DNA from: Pulveribacter suum
GTDB lineage: Bacteria; Pseudomonadota; Gammaproteobacteria; Burkholderiales; Burkholderiaceae_C
NCBI RefSeq assembly: GCF_003013695.1
Contig: NZ_CP027792.1
Location: 558,001-622,000 of the forward strand
DNA: 64,000 nt
Direction: 5' to 3'
Position numbers and translations under genes: made by a program. Positions 26,608 through 41,288 of this stretch are shown piece by piece. The notes under the pieces are model-generated. The model had not been told where the DNA came from. It saw only the letters and a list, made by a program, of their open reading frames with translations, and did no database searches. Each line of letters begins with the position of its first letter. Within the stretch, counting starts at the first letter, position 1.

Positions 26608-27800
26608 TCAACGCCCCGTGCGCGCCAGGTAGCGGTTGCGCCAGAAGTACACCGTCAGCCCCCCGGCGATCAGCAGCATGACCAGCAGCGCGCCCCAAAA
26701 GCCGTTGTCCTGGTCCACGAAAGGCAGTACCTCAAAGTTCATGCCGAAGATGCCGGCGATCAGGTTCAGCGGCAGGAACACGGCGGTGAGCACGGTCAGC
26801 ACGCGCATGATTTCGTTGGTGCGGTTGTTCTGCACCGAAAAGTGCATCTGCACGGCCGCCTCGGTGCTCTGCTCCAGCCGGCGCACGTGGTGTGCGACGC
26901 GTGCGATGTGCTCCAGCACGTCGCGCGAGCGCACCTTCAGCAGCTCAAGCTCGCGCTGCGCCAGGCCGCTGTCGCAGGCCATGCGGCCGCCGTCCAGCGC
27001 GCCGCTCCAGGCCTGCAGGGCCGAGCGCTGGTCCTCGCAGATCTCCGTCAGGTGGTGCAGCGCCAGGCGCGCGACCATCAGCGAGCTCCAGTGGTTGAAG
27101 CGCCCGCGCGGGTTCAGGAGCGCGACCTGCCAGTGGTCGAGCTGGCGCGACAGGCCGCGGCGCAGCTCCAGGTAGTTGTCCACGATGTGGTTGATCAGGC
27201 GCAGCATCAGGTCGGCCGTGCTGCCGGGCAGGCCCACGCCCGCCACCGAGGGGCTGGTATTGAGGTGGCACACCAGGGTGTCGGCCGCTTCCTCGGCCTG
27301 GTCGGCGTTCAGCAGCTGAGCAACCGCTGGCGGCGGCGCCACCAGCCGCTCGGCGTAGGCATCGCGCACGGTGCAGTCGGCCGGGTGCACCGACAGCAGC
27401 AGCGCGTCGAACAGCGCCAGGCCCACGGGGCTGGTGTCGATGCGTCGCAGCACCGGCGGGCCGCCGCGCACGGTGCGCGGCAGGGGCTGCTCGGCCGTAC
27501 CGTTCGTGGTCGCCAGCTGGCGCATGACCAGCAGGTCGTATTGCGAGGTGTAGTCGTAGTGCGAGGGCAGCTGGGTGCTGAGCAGGTCCGTGACGTGCAG
27601 GTCCACCAGCTGCAAGCCGGTGACGGCCTGGACCATGGCCTGAAAGCGCGCCAGGTCGGCTTCCAGCGCGGCGCGCGTGCATGCCACCCAGTAAAAGCCC
27701 ACGGGCGGGGGCCGCAGGGGCAGGGCGTCCAGCTCGGCGGCGCTGGCGCCGGGCTGGACGTGGAAGACGCGAAACGGGGCAGGGGTCGTGGTTGCTTCAG

Positions 27801-27804
<4 letters not shown>
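26608..27804 (-). CDS. CorA-family divalent cation transporter
   Basis: 398 residues. The C-terminal pore signature GIFGMNFE (GMN motif) and two membrane segments (LPLNLIAGIFGMNFEVLPF; FWGALLVMLLIAGGLTVYFW) define the family; the large N-terminal cytoplasmic domain ends in a long helix. Transports Mg2+, Ni2+/Co2+ or Zn2+ (ZntB type); which is not decidable. The only conserved-position start is TTG at 27804, with GGAG seven bases upstream; both lie inside a dispersed repeat that also contains the hemB stop. Confidence 0.92.
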
Positions 27805-29470
<1,666 letters not shown>

Positions 29471-29505
29471 CAAACAAGCAGCCAAGGCAAAGGCTGGCGC
29501 GCGCC

Positions 29506-30603
29506 ATGCACAAGACCTCGGCCTGGCCGCTGGCGCTGATCTATGGGGCGCTGATCGTCTTTGCCAGCCTGTTTCCCTTCGAGGGCTGGCGCGGGCAGGG
29601 CGTGTCGCCCTGGGTCTTTCTCACGGCGCGCATCCCGCCGCCGTACTGGACGTGGTTTGACGTCAACATCAACGTGGCCGGCTACGCGCCGCTGGGCTTT
29701 TTGCTGGCGCTGGCCTGCATGCGCTCGGGCTGGCCGCGCGTGGCGGTGCCGCTGGCGGCCCTCAGCGGCGCGCTGCTGTCGCTGTCCATGGAGTACCTGC
29801 AGATCTTCCTGCCGCGGCGCGTGCCCTCCAACATGGACCTGGCGCTCAATGCCGCGGGCGCCCTGGCCGGCGCGCTGGTCGCGGCGCTGCTGGAGCGCCT
29901 GGGCGCCATCGCGCGCTGGAGCCGCTTTCGCGAGCGCTGGTTCACGCCGCAGGCGCGCGGCGCGCTGGTGCTGCTGGCGCTGTGGCCCTGGGCGTTGCTG
30001 TTTCCTGCGGCGCTGCCCTTCGGCCTGGGCCAGATGTGGCAGCGGCTGCAGGACGCGCTGGCCGAGCTGCTGGAGGGCACCCCCTTCCTGGACTGGCTGC
30101 CGCTGCGCGAAGCGGCGCTGGAGCCGCTGTCGCGCGGCAGCGAGCTGCTGGCCGTTGCCCTGGGGCTGCTCATTCCCTGCCTGCTGGGCTACTGCGTGGT
30201 GCGCTCGCTGCCCCGGCGCGCCACCTTCACGCTGGCCACGGCGGCGGTCGGCGTGGGCGTCACGGCGCTGTCGGCGGGCCTGAGCTGGGGCCCGGCGCAC
30301 GCCTGGGAATGGCTCACGCCCGGGGCGCGCGCCGGCGTCGTGCTGGGGCTGCTGCTGGCGCTGGCGCTGCTGGCCGTGCCGCGGCGGGCCTGCGCCGCGC
30401 TGCTGCTGGTCGTGCTGGTGCTGCACCTGGGCCTGCTCAACGACGCGCCGGCCGATGCCTATTTCACGCAGACGCTGCAGGCGTGGGAGCAGGGGCGCTT
30501 CATTCGCTTTTACGGCCTGGGCCAGTGGCTGGACTGGCTCTGGCCTTATGCAACGCTGGTGTATGTGCTGCTGCAGGTCTCGCGGCGCGAGGCGCGCTCC
30601 TAG
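29506..30603 (+). CDS. VanZ-family multi-spanning membrane protein
   Basis: 365 residues from ATG 29506. VanZ-like segment near the N-terminus (LIYGALIVFASLFPFEGW, NINVAGYAPLGFLLAL, LSMEYLQIFLPRRVPSNMDL with the conserved Glu and Asn-Asp type residues), followed by about six more membrane segments and a C-terminal domain. The family is named for a teicoplanin-resistance gene, but chromosomal members have no settled role. It follows hemJ by 36 nt on the same strand. Confidence 0.85.
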   Translation: MHKTSAWPLALIYGALIVFASLFPFEGWRGQGVSPWVFLTARIPPPYWTWFDVNINVAGYAPLGFLLALACMRSGWPRVAVPLAALSGALLSLSMEYLQIFLPRRVPSNMDLALNAAGALAGALVAALLERLGAIARWSRFRERWFTPQARGALVLLALWPWALLFPAALPFGLGQMWQRLQDALAELLEGTPFLDWLPLREAALEPLSRGSELLAVALGLLIPCLLGYCVVRSLPRRATFTLATAAVGVGVTALSAGLSWGPAHAWEWLTPGARAGVVLGLLLALALLAVPRRACAALLLVVLVLHLGLLNDAPADAYFTQTLQAWEQGRFIRFYGLGQWLDWLWPYATLVYVLLQVSRREARS

Positions 30604-30613
30604 AATGGCCGGC

Positions 30614-30955
30614 ATGTCCAGCCCTGCCCAGCCCTACTTCCAGCGCCACATCTTCTTTTGCCTGAACGAGCGCGCCGCGCCCCAGGCCTGCTGCGCCGGC
30701 CACGGCGCGCAGGAAGCCTTCGCGCACTGCAAGAAGCGCGTCAAGGAGCTGGGCCTGGCCGGGCCGGGCAAGGTGCGCGTGAACAAGGCCGGCTGCCTGG
30801 ACCGCTGCCAGGGCGCGCCCGTGGCGGTGGTCTATCCGGACGGCGTGTGGTACAGCTACGTGGACCACGAGGACATCGACGAGATCGTCGAGTCGCACCT
30901 GAAGAACGGCCAGGTGGTCGAGCGGCTGCTGCTGCCGGCGGACGTGGGCCGCTGA
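30614..30955 (+). CDS. Thioredoxin-like [2Fe-2S] ferredoxin domain protein
   Basis: 113 residues. Cysteines in HIFFCLNE, the later GCLDRCQGAP and an extra CC between them fit the thioredoxin-fold [2Fe-2S] ferredoxins (C-x(n)-C...C-x3-C). Electron carrier of unknown partner. An alternative ATG three codons upstream (30605) is possible; 30614 gives MSSPAQPYFQRH. It begins 10 nt after the VanZ stop and is probably co-transcribed. Confidence 0.87.
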   Translation: MSSPAQPYFQRHIFFCLNERAAPQACCAGHGAQEAFAHCKKRVKELGLAGPGKVRVNKAGCLDRCQGAPVAVVYPDGVWYSYVDHEDIDEIVESHLKNGQVVERLLLPADVGR

Positions 30956-30970
30956 CGCAGGCGGTATTTG

Positions 30971-31022
30971 CATGATTTTGGCCTCCGGCGCTTATGCATC
31001 AAGCGCCGGCAGCTATTGATTT
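30971..31022 (-). repeat. Dispersed palindromic repeat, copy 8
   Basis: Minus strand ATCAATAGCTGCCGGCGCTT then GATGCATAAGCGCCGGAGGC and CAAAATCATG. Between the ferredoxin and the hydrolase genes, ending 9 nt before the hydrolase ATG. Confidence 0.8.
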
Positions 31023-31031
31023 GGTAGCATC

Positions 31032-31670
31032 ATGAACGCCCAGACCGAACGCCTCACTTTCACCGGCTCCGAGGGGGCCATCGAGGTGCTGCGCGACGTG
31101 CCGGCGCCTGACGTGTCCCCGCGCGGCGTGGCCGTCATCGCCCACCCGCACCCCCTGTACGGCGGCACCATGGACAACAAGGTGGTGCAGACCCTGGCGC
31201 GCGCCTTCGTCGCCTGCGGCTATGCGGCCGTGCGCTTCAACTTCCGCGGCGTGGGCGGCACGGCCGGCGTGCACGACGAGGGCCGCGGCGAGCTGGCCGA
31301 CATGCTGGCCGTGGTGCAGCAGGCCGCGCCCGAGGGGCCCATTGCGCTGGCCGGCTTTTCCTTCGGCGCCTTCGTGGCCAGTCACGCGCTGGCGCAGCTG
31401 TGGGACGGGCGGCGCGTCGAGCGCGCCGTGCTGGTGGGCACGGCGGCCAGCCGCTTTGCGGTGGCCGACGTGCCGCAGGATGCCCACCTGGCCACCCTGG
31501 TGATTCACGGCGAGCACGACCAGACCGTGCCGCTGGCGGCCGTGATGGACTGGGCGCGCCCACAGCAACTACCGGTTACGGTTGTGCCGGGGGGCGGCCA
31601 TTTCTTTCACGGACAATTGCCGCTGCTCAAGCACCTGGCCATGCGCCATCTGCTGTCGGTCCTGCCGTGA
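31032..31670 (+). CDS. Alpha/beta hydrolase (serine type)
   Basis: 212 residues. Nucleophile elbow AGFSFGAF, acid in HGEHDQTVP and histidine in GGGHFFHG form the triad; the N-terminal AVIAHPHPLYGGTMDNKVV is characteristic of a small bacterial hydrolase group of unknown substrate. Cytoplasmic, no signal peptide. The carboxypeptidase gene follows after 70 nt. Confidence 0.88.
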   Translation: MNAQTERLTFTGSEGAIEVLRDVPAPDVSPRGVAVIAHPHPLYGGTMDNKVVQTLARAFVACGYAAVRFNFRGVGGTAGVHDEGRGELADMLAVVQQAAPEGPIALAGFSFGAFVASHALAQLWDGRRVERAVLVGTAASRFAVADVPQDAHLATLVIHGEHDQTVPLAAVMDWARPQQLPVTVVPGGGHFFHGQLPLLKHLAMRHLLSVLP

Positions 31671-31740
31671 TGCGCGCCGCCCGCGGGCGGCTTTTTCGTT
31701 TCTCCCTGTCCTTTTTTCTTCCAGCCTTCTTTTGCCTGCG

Positions 31741-32904
31741 ATGCCCTCTGCCCTGTCCCTGCTGCGAACCCTTGCCTGCGCCCTGATCCTCGCACCCGCT
31801 GCCCTGTGGGCGCAGGTGCCCCAGCCGCCGGAGGTCGCCGCGCGCAACTACCTGCTGGTGGACGTGACGGCCGGCCAGGTGCTGGCCTCCAAGGACATCG
31901 ACGCGCCGGTGGAGCAGGCCTCGCTGACCAAGCTGATGACCGGCTACCTGGTCTTTGACGCGCTGCGCGCCAAGAAGATCACGCTGGAGCAAAAGCTGCC
32001 CGTTTCCGAACGCGCCTGGAAGATGCCCGGCTCGCGCATGTTCATCGACCCCAAGATGCAGGTGCCGGTGGACGACCTGCTCAAGGGCATGATCGTGCAG
32101 TCCGGCAACGACGCCACCATGGCGCTGGCCGAGGGCGTGGGCGGCACGGCCGAGAACTTCGTGCGCCTGATGAACGAGCAGGCCAAGGCCCTGGGAATGG
32201 CCGGCACGCACTACAAGAACCCGGAAGGCCTGACCGAGCCCGGCCACACCACCACGGCGCGCGACCTGGCCACGCTGTCCACGCGGCTGCTGCAGGACTT
32301 TCCCGAGTACCTGCACTACTACTCGATCAAGCAGTACCGCTACGAGGGCACGCCGGCGTCCAACAGCAACAACCGCAATACGCTCTTGTTCCGCGACCCG
32401 ACGGTGGACGGCCTGAAGACCGGCCACACCCAGGCGGCCGGCTACTGCCTGGTGGCGACCTCCAAGCGCGAGTTCCCGCAGGTCGGCCAGCGCCGCCTGC
32501 TGTCCATCGTACTGGGCGCAGCCAGCGAGAACGCGCGCGCCAACGAAAGCCAGAAGCTGCTGAACTGGGGCTATACGGCGTTCGACGCCGTCAAGCTGTT
32601 CGATGCCGGCCAGCCCGCCGCCACGCCGGCCATCTGGAAGGGCACGCAAAGCACCCTCAAGATCGGCCGCCCGGACGCCATCGTGGTCACCGTGCCCTCG
32701 GGCAGTGCCGGCAAGCTGTCCACCACCGTGGTGCGCCAGGACCCGCTGATCGCCCCCTTCGCCAAGGGCCAGTCGGTGGGCACTTTGAAGGTCATGCTGG
32801 GCGAGCAGCAGGTGGCCGACGTGCCGCTGGTGGCGCTCGAAGAGGTGGGCCAGGCCGGCATCTTCGGCCGCGCCTGGGACGCCATCCGGCTCTGGATCAA
32901 ATAA
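31741..32904 (+). CDS. dacA: D-alanyl-D-alanine carboxypeptidase (PBP5/6 family)
   Basis: 387 residues with a cleavable signal peptide ending LWAQ (about residue 25). Active-site motifs SLTK (S61-K64), SGN in IVQSGNDATMAL and KTG in GLKTGHTQAAGYC identify a class C penicillin-binding protein that trims the terminal D-Ala of peptidoglycan stem peptides. The C-terminal beta-domain and amphipathic membrane anchor (GIFGRAWDAIRLWIK) are present. The stop codon overlaps an 18-bp tandem duplication. Confidence 0.95.
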   Translation: MPSALSLLRTLACALILAPAALWAQVPQPPEVAARNYLLVDVTAGQVLASKDIDAPVEQASLTKLMTGYLVFDALRAKKITLEQKLPVSERAWKMPGSRMFIDPKMQVPVDDLLKGMIVQSGNDATMALAEGVGGTAENFVRLMNEQAKALGMAGTHYKNPEGLTEPGHTTTARDLATLSTRLLQDFPEYLHYYSIKQYRYEGTPASNSNNRNTLLFRDPTVDGLKTGHTQAAGYCLVATSKREFPQVGQRRLLSIVLGAASENARANESQKLLNWGYTAFDAVKLFDAGQPAATPAIWKGTQSTLKIGRPDAIVVTVPSGSAGKLSTTVVRQDPLIAPFAKGQSVGTLKVMLGEQQVADVPLVALEEVGQAGIFGRAWDAIRLWIK

Positions 32905-32938
32905 GGCGCAGCGCGCCAGCAAGGCGCAGCGCGCCAGC
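32903..32938. repeat. 18-bp perfect tandem duplication
   Basis: AAGGCGCAGCGCGCCAGC occurs twice in succession, beginning in the dacA stop codon and ending just before the -35 of the str operon. Likely a replication-slippage product. Confidence 0.9.
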
Positions 32939-32941
32939 GCC

Positions 32942-32970
32942 TTGCCCCGCGGGCGAGAAGAAGCTACACT
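32942..32970 (+). promoter_or_regulatory. Promoter of the str ribosomal operon
   Basis: TTGCCC (32942-32947), 17-bp spacer, TACACT (32965-32970), followed by an AT-richer leader of about 65 nt before rpsL. The leader includes TTTTCGGAAAATTCCGAAGG, a small hairpin. Confidence 0.7.
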
Positions 32971-33040
32971 CGCGGGCTTTTCGGAAAATTCCGAAGGGAT
33001 TCACGTTTTCGCTTTTCACGTTTAGGGACGAACCACAGTA

Positions 33041-33418
33041 ATGCCAACCATCAATCAGCTCGTGCGCCACGGCCGCACGGTCGAAGTTGTGAAATCCAAG
33101 AGCCCGGCCATGGAGAACTGCCCCCAGCGCCGCGGCGTGTGCACCCGTGTGTACACCACGACTCCCAAGAAGCCGAACTCCGCTTTGCGCAAGGTTGCCA
33201 AGGTGCGTCTGACCAACGGCTTCGAAGTCATCTCCTACATCGGCGGTGAAGGCCACAACCTGCAAGAGCACAGCGTGGTGCTGGTGCGCGGCGGCCGTGT
33301 GAAGGACTTGCCCGGCGTGCGCTACCACATCGTGCGCGGCTCGCTGGACCTGCAAGGCGTCAAGGATCGCAAGCAGGCCCGCTCCAAGTACGGCGCCAAG
33401 AAGCCCAAGGCCAAGTAA
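33041..33418 (+). CDS. rpsL: 30S ribosomal protein S12
   Basis: 125 residues, near-identical in pattern to other bacterial S12. S12 lines the decoding centre. The lysines whose mutation gives streptomycin resistance (in TTTPKKPNS and GGRVKDLPG) are wild type. First gene of the str block. Confidence 0.99.
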   Translation: MPTINQLVRHGRTVEVVKSKSPAMENCPQRRGVCTRVYTTTPKKPNSALRKVAKVRLTNGFEVISYIGGEGHNLQEHSVVLVRGGRVKDLPGVRYHIVRGSLDLQGVKDRKQARSKYGAKKPKAK

Positions 33419-33483
33419 GCCCTGCGCTTTTGCAAAAAAAATTTCGGTGTTGCCTCCCGCGTGGCGCGGTGATGCAGCGTAGT

Positions 33484-33515
33484 GACCCCGAACGCAGGTG
33501 CTTTCTGCGTGGGTC
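33484..33515 (+). promoter_or_regulatory. Stem-loop in the rpsL-rpsG intercistronic region
   Basis: GACCC / GGGTC with inner ACGCAG / CTGCGT. In E. coli the S12-S7 intercistronic RNA binds S7 for translational feedback; the 172-nt spacer and this bulged stem are in the right place for such a site, by analogy only. Confidence 0.4.
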
Positions 33516-33590
33516 GAGTAAGTGAGAGTTCTTCCATAGCTCTCGCGGTGCCTGAGATGGCGCCAACTGAAGCAAAGATAGAGGTGAAAA

Positions 33591-34064
33591 ATGCCACGTC
33601 GTCGCGAAGTCCCCAAACGTGAAATCCTGCCGGACCCGAAGTTCGGCAACGTCGAGCTGTCCAAATTCATGAACGTGATCATGGAAGGCGGCAAGAAGGC
33701 AGTTGCAGAGCGCATCATTTATGGCGCCCTGGAGCTGATCGAGAAGAAGCAGCCCGAGAAGGAACCGCTGGAAGTGTTCCTCACGGCCATCAACAACATC
33801 AAGCCGATGGTCGAAGTGAAGTCGCGCCGCGTGGGCGGCGCGAACTACCAGGTGCCCGTGGAAGTGCGCCCGGTGCGCCGCCTGGCCCTGTCCATGCGCT
33901 GGCTGAAGGAAGCCGCCCGCAAGCGCGGCGAAAAGTCCATGGCCCAGCGCCTGGCCAACGAGCTGATGGAGGCCAACGAAGGCCGCGGCGGCGCCATGAA
34001 GCGCCGTGACGAAGTGCACCGCATGGCCGAAGCCAACAAGGCATTCAGCCACTTCCGCTTCTAA
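33591..34064 (+). CDS. rpsG: 30S ribosomal protein S7
   Basis: 157 residues, [21 protein letters not shown]7 nucleates assembly of the 30S head by binding 16S rRNA near the E site and is the usual autoregulator of the str operon. AGAGGTG precedes the start. Confidence 0.99.
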   Translation: MPRRREVPKREILPDPKFGNVELSKFMNVIMEGGKKAVAERIIYGALELIEKKQPEKEPLEVFLTAINNIKPMVEVKSRRVGGANYQVPVEVRPVRRLALSMRWLKEAARKRGEKSMAQRLANELMEANEGRGGAMKRRDEVHRMAEANKAFSHFRF

Positions 34065-34092
34065 GTTCCGCCCTCATCTATCGCACTGGCAG

Positions 34093-34124
34093 GAGCCCGA
34101 TTCGCCCTTTCGGCGGACGGGCTC
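34093..34124 (+). promoter_or_regulatory. Stem-loop between rpsG and fusA
   Basis: GAGCCCG / CGGGCTC with an inner TTCGCC / GGCGGA-like stem and no T tract, 25 nt before the fusA start. Probably an mRNA structure rather than a terminator. Confidence 0.45.
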
Positions 34125-34149
34125 TCAGCCGTTAACGAAAGTATTCATC

Positions 34150-36258
<2,109 letters not shown>

Positions 36259-36264
36259 TAGTGC

Positions 36265-36317
36265 GAAAAAGGGCTCCAGCGCTTGCCTAGCAAGCGCTGG
36301 TAGCTCATGTTTTCATA
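36265..36317 (-). repeat. Dispersed palindromic repeat, copy 9
   Basis: Minus strand ATGAAAACATGAGCTACCAG, CGCTTGCTAGGCAAGCGCTG, GAGCCCTTTTT. One of the most symmetrical copies. It lies 6 bp after the fusA stop, inside the str operon. Confidence 0.85.
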
Positions 36318-36428
36318 GCATTCTGCTGTCTGCGATCCGGTGCCGCCCTGTGGTTCTGTGCGGGGCGAACCAGCAACCGGGTGCAGACATTAAACCGTCA
36401 CACAGGCAATGCTCTTTTGGAGTTGAAA

Positions 36429-37619
<1,191 letters not shown>

Positions 37620-37646
37620 TCACGGCATCCCCGCACAAGGAACACC

Positions 37647-37958
37647 ATGTCCAAGCAAAAGATCCGTATCCGCCTGAAGGCCTTCGATTACAAGCTGATC
37701 GATCAGTCCGCTGCCGAGATCGTTGACACCGCCAAGCGCACCGGCGCCATCGTCAAGGGCCCCGTGCCCCTGCCCACGCGCATGAAGCGTTTCGACATCC
37801 TGCGCTCGCCGCACGTCAACAAGACCAGCCGCGACCAGCTGGAGATCCGTACGCACCAGCGCCTGATGGACATCGTCGATCCCACCGACAAGACGGTGGA
37901 CGCGCTGATGAAGCTGGACCTGCCGGCCGGCGTGGACGTCGAGATCAAGCTGCAGTAA
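37647..37958 (+). CDS. rpsJ: 30S ribosomal protein S10
   Basis: 103 residues, [20 protein letters not shown]. Head protein of the 30S subunit (and NusE in antitermination). It starts 27 nt after tuf, so it is attached to the str block rather than to the genes after it; a new promoter precedes rplC. Confidence 0.99.
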   Translation: MSKQKIRIRLKAFDYKLIDQSAAEIVDTAKRTGAIVKGPVPLPTRMKRFDILRSPHVNKTSRDQLEIRTHQRLMDIVDPTDKTVDALMKLDLPAGVDVEIKLQ

Positions 37959-38015
37959 AGCTGCCGCTTCGCATTGCCCGCACGCATCCCTGGATGCGCC
38001 GGGCGCCACTCCAAC

Positions 38016-38042
38016 GCGGACTTGCTCGGCTGAGCAGTCCGC
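38016..38042 (+). promoter_or_regulatory. Hairpin overlapping the rplC promoter
   Basis: GCGGACT(T)GCTC / GAGCAGTCCGC, an 11-bp stem with one bulged base and a GGCT loop. It covers the -35 and part of the spacer of the rplC promoter and could end the upstream str transcript. Confidence 0.5.
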
Positions 38043-38050
38043 GTTATACT
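38022..38050 (+). promoter_or_regulatory. Promoter upstream of rplC
   Basis: TTGCTC (38022-38027), 17 bp, TATACT (38045-38050, 5/6). It gives a leader of about 150 nt before rplC, long enough for an L4-type autoregulatory leader. Confidence 0.6.
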
Positions 38051-38207
38051 TTGCGGCTTCGCATTTTTGCGCCCTGCGTTTGCTCGCGGGGTTTGCCGGT
38101 GCGAAGTTTCATCAACCTTCTTTCGTGCGCACTGGCGCCACTCGTGGGCCACTCGCAACGCCTTGGCCAATTGAAGTCGGGGCGGCGAAAGTTTTGGAGA
38201 ATAACCA

Positions 38208-38882
38208 ATGAGTCTGAGCAACTCCCTCGGGTTGCTGGGCCGCAAGGTGGGCATGATGCGTCTGTTCACCGATGACGGGGATGCAGTGCCCGTCACGGTG
38301 GTGGATGTGTCGGGCAACCGCGTGACCCAGGTCAAAACCCAAGAGAACGATGGCTACGTGGCCCTGCAGGTCACGTTCGGTTCACGCAAGGCTTCGCGCG
38401 TGACCAAGCCTGAAGCCGGCCACCTCGCCAAGGCGGGTGTCGAAGCCGGTGAAATCATCCGTGAATTCCGCGTGACGGCCGAGACCGCCGGCAAGTATGC
38501 CGCCGGTACCAGCCTGCCCGTCGCCGATGTGTTTGCCGTGGGCCAGAAGGTCGACGTGCAGGGCACCTCGATCGGCAAGGGCTTCGCCGGCACGATCAAG
38601 CGTCACAACTTCAGCTCGCAGCGCGCGTCGCACGGCAACAGCCGTTCGCACAACGTGCCCGGCTCCATCGGCATGGCCCAGGATCCCGGCCGCGTGTTCC
38701 CCGGCAAGAAGATGACGGGTCACATGGGCGACGAGACCGTGACCACCCAGAACCTCGATGTCATCCGCATCGACGAAGCCCGTCAGCTGCTGCTGATCAA
38801 GGGTGCCGTTCCCGGCTCCAAGGGCGGTTTCGTCACCGTGCGTCCGGCCATCAAGGCAGCTGTCTCCAAGGAGGCGAACTAA
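38208..38882 (+). CDS. rplC: 50S ribosomal protein L3
   Basis: 224 residues, [21 protein letters not shown]3 is an early-assembly protein near the peptidyl-transferase centre; the conserved [19 protein letters not shown] loop (methylated Gln region [12 protein letters not shown]) is present. Its TAA overlaps nothing but abuts the rplD ATG directly. Confidence 0.99.
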   Translation: MSLSNSLGLLGRKVGMMRLFTDDGDAVPVTVVDVSGNRVTQVKTQENDGYVALQVTFGSRKASRVTKPEAGHLAKAGVEAGEIIREFRVTAETAGKYAAGTSLPVADVFAVGQKVDVQGTSIGKGFAGTIKRHNFSSQRASHGNSRSHNVPGSIGMAQDPGRVFPGKKMTGHMGDETVTTQNLDVIRIDEARQLLLIKGAVPGSKGGFVTVRPAIKAAVSKEAN

Positions 38883-39503
38883 ATGCAGCTCGAACTCCTG
38901 AATGAACAAGGCCAGGCTGCGTCCAAGGTGGACGTGCCCGAGACCGTGTTCGACCGCCAGTACAACGAAGCGCTGGTCCACCAGATCGTCGTCGCCTACC
39001 AGGCCAATGCCCGCCAGGGCACCCGTGCCCAGAAGGACCGCGAACAGGTGCGCCACTCGACCAAGAAGCCCTTCAAGCAAAAGGGCACCGGCAACGCACG
39101 TGCCGGTATGACCTCCTCGCCGCTGTGGCGCGGGGGCGGTCGCATCTTCCCCAACCTGCCTGACGAAAACTTCACGCAGAAGATCAACAAGAAGATGTAC
39201 CGCGCCGGCATGGCGTCCATCCTGTCGCAGCTGGCCCGCGAAGGCCGCCTGGCCGTGGTGGATTCGCTGAAGGTGGACAGCCCCAAGACCAAGGTCCTGG
39301 CCGACAAGTTCAAGGCCATGAACCTGCAATCGGTGATGGTGATCGCCGATGAGGTCGATGAAAACCTGTACCTCGCTTCGCGCAATCTGAAGAACGTGTT
39401 CGTCGTCGAGCCGCGCTATGCAGATCCCGTGTCGCTGGTGCACTTCAAGAAAGTGCTCGTCACCAAGGGCGCGATCGACAAACTCAAGGAGATGTTCGCA
39501 TGA
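38883..39503 (+). CDS. rplD: 50S ribosomal protein L4
   Basis: 206 residues starting at the base after the rplC stop. Extended loop around [20 protein letters not shown] lines the exit tunnel. In E. coli L4 represses its own operon through the leader RNA. The final ATGA overlaps the rplW start. Confidence 0.99.
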   Translation: MQLELLNEQGQAASKVDVPETVFDRQYNEALVHQIVVAYQANARQGTRAQKDREQVRHSTKKPFKQKGTGNARAGMTSSPLWRGGGRIFPNLPDENFTQKINKKMYRAGMASILSQLAREGRLAVVDSLKVDSPKTKVLADKFKAMNLQSVMVIADEVDENLYLASRNLKNVFVVEPRYADPVSLVHFKKVLVTKGAIDKLKEMFA

Positions 39504-39814
39504 GCACACCCCAGTTTGACGAAGGTCGTCTGATGCAGGTGCTGATCGCTCCCATCGTGTCCGAAAAGGCCACCATGGTTGCCGAGAAGGCCAATGCCGT
39601 GACGTTCAAGGTGCTGCAAAACGCCACCAAGCCCGAGATCAAGGCCGCCGTGGAGCTGCTGTTCAAGGTCGAGGTCAAGGGCGTTTCCGTGCTCAACACC
39701 AAGGGCAAGACCCGCCGCTTCGGCAAGACCATGGGCCGCCGCGACAACGTGCGCAAGGCCTATGTGCTGCTCAAGGAAGGCCAAGAGCTGAACCTGTCCG
39801 GGGAGGCCGCGTAA
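39500..39814 (+). CDS. rplW: 50S ribosomal protein L23
   Basis: 104 residues, coupled to rplD through an ATGA overlap. Sits at the exit of the peptide tunnel and docks trigger factor and SRP. Sequence [20 protein letters not shown] is typical. Confidence 0.98.
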   Translation: MSTPQFDEGRLMQVLIAPIVSEKATMVAEKANAVTFKVLQNATKPEIKAAVELLFKVEVKGVSVLNTKGKTRRFGKTMGRRDNVRKAYVLLKEGQELNLSGEAA

Positions 39815-39817
39815 ACC

Positions 39818-40642
39818 ATGGCTGTCATCAAACTCAAACCGACTTCTCCCGGCCAGCGCGGCGCAGTGAAGATTTCGCGCGACCACCTGTACAAGGGTGC
39901 CGCACACGCGCCTTTGCTGGAGCCCCAGTTCCAGAAGGCCGGCCGCAACAACAACGGCCACATCACCATCCGCCACAAGGGCGGTGGTCACAAGCACCAC
40001 TACCGCGTGGTGGACTTCCGTCGCAACAAGGACGCCATCCCCGCCAAGGTGGAGCGCATCGAGTACGACCCCAACCGCACGGCCCACATCGCCCTGGTGT
40101 GCTATGCCGACGGCGAGCGTCGCTACATCATCGCCCCGCGCAACCTGGAAGTGGGCGCGACCATCGTCAGCGGCTCCGAGGCGCCAATCCGCGTGGGCAA
40201 CACCCTGCCGATCCGCAACATCCCGGTGGGCTCGACCATCCACTGCATCGAGCTGAAGGCCGGTGCTGGTGCGCAGATCGCCCGTTCGGCAGGCACTTTC
40301 GCCACGCTGCTGGCCCGCGAAGGCGTGTACGCCCAGGTGCGCATGCGCTCCGGCGAAGTGCGCCGCGTGCACATCGAGTGCCGCGCCACGATTGGCGAAG
40401 TGGCCAATGGTGAGCACAGCCTGCGTCAGCTGGGCAAGGCCGGTGTCAAGCGCTGGATGGGCATCCGCCCGACGGTGCGCGGCGTGGCCATGAACCCGAT
40501 CGACCACCCGCACGGTGGTGGTGAGGGCCGTACCGGCGAAGGCCGTCACGCAGTTGACCCCTGGGGCAACCTGACGAAGGGCTACCGCACCCGTAACAAC
40601 AAGCGCACGCAGACCATGATCGTGTCGCGTCGCAAGAAGTAA
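39818..40642 (+). CDS. rplB: 50S ribosomal protein L2
   Basis: 274 residues, three nucleotides after rplW. Conserved [14 protein letters not shown] near the C-terminus contains the histidine important for peptidyl transfer. Confidence 0.99.
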   Translation: MAVIKLKPTSPGQRGAVKISRDHLYKGAAHAPLLEPQFQKAGRNNNGHITIRHKGGGHKHHYRVVDFRRNKDAIPAKVERIEYDPNRTAHIALVCYADGERRYIIAPRNLEVGATIVSGSEAPIRVGNTLPIRNIPVGSTIHCIELKAGAGAQIARSAGTFATLLAREGVYAQVRMRSGEVRRVHIECRATIGEVANGEHSLRQLGKAGVKRWMGIRPTVRGVAMNPIDHPHGGGEGRTGEGRHAVDPWGNLTKGYRTRNNKRTQTMIVSRRKK

Positions 40643-40651
40643 GAGGTAGCA

Positions 40652-40930
40652 ATGACTCGTTCTCTCAAAAAGGGTCCGTTTGTTGACCACCACTTGCTGG
40701 CCAAGGCCGAGAAGGCCGTCGCCACCAAGGACAAGAAGCCTGTCAAGACCTGGTCGCGTCGCTCCATGGTTCTGCCCGACTTCATCGGCCTGACCATTGC
40801 CGTGCACAACGGCAAGCAGCATGTGCCGGTCTATGTCACCGACCAGATGGTGGGTCACAAGCTGGGCGAATTTGCCCTGACGCGGACCTTCAAGGGTCAC
40901 CCTGCGGACAAGAAAGTCCAGAAGAAATAA
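40652..40930 (+). CDS. rpsS: 30S ribosomal protein S19
   Basis: 92 residues, [16 protein letters not shown]; ends with the basic tail [10 protein letters not shown]. Forms a dimer with S13 in the 30S head. Preceded by AAGAGGTAGC. Confidence 0.99.
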   Translation: MTRSLKKGPFVDHHLLAKAEKAVATKDKKPVKTWSRRSMVLPDFIGLTIAVHNGKQHVPVYVTDQMVGHKLGEFALTRTFKGHPADKKVQKK

Positions 40931-40940
40931 GGAGTAGACC

Positions 40941-41273
40941 ATGTCTGAAACACGTGCAGTCCTCCGGGGCGTGCGCCTGTCGGTGGACAAGGGCCGCCTC
41001 GTGGCTGACCTGATCCGCGGCAAAAAGGTGGACCAGGCCCTGGACATCCTGGCTTTCACGCAAAAGAAGGCCGCCGGTATCGTCAAGAAGGTGCTGGAGT
41101 CCGCGATTGCCAACGCCGAGCACAACGACGGCGCCGACATCGACGAGCTGAAGGTCAAGACCATCTACGTCGAGCAAGGCACCACGCTCAAGCGCTTCAC
41201 CGCGCGCGCCAAGGGCCGCGGCAACCGCATCAGCAAGCCGACCTGCCACATCTACGTGACCGTGGGCAACTGA
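40941..41273 (+). CDS. rplV: 50S ribosomal protein L22
   Basis: 110 residues. The beta-hairpin near the C-terminus ([18 protein letters not shown]) reaches the constriction of the exit tunnel. Preceded by AAGGAG. Confidence 0.99.
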   Translation: MSETRAVLRGVRLSVDKGRLVADLIRGKKVDQALDILAFTQKKAAGIVKKVLESAIANAEHNDGADIDELKVKTIYVEQGTTLKRFTARAKGRGNRISKPTCHIYVTVGN

Positions 41274-41288
41274 GGCCAAAGGAAGAAT

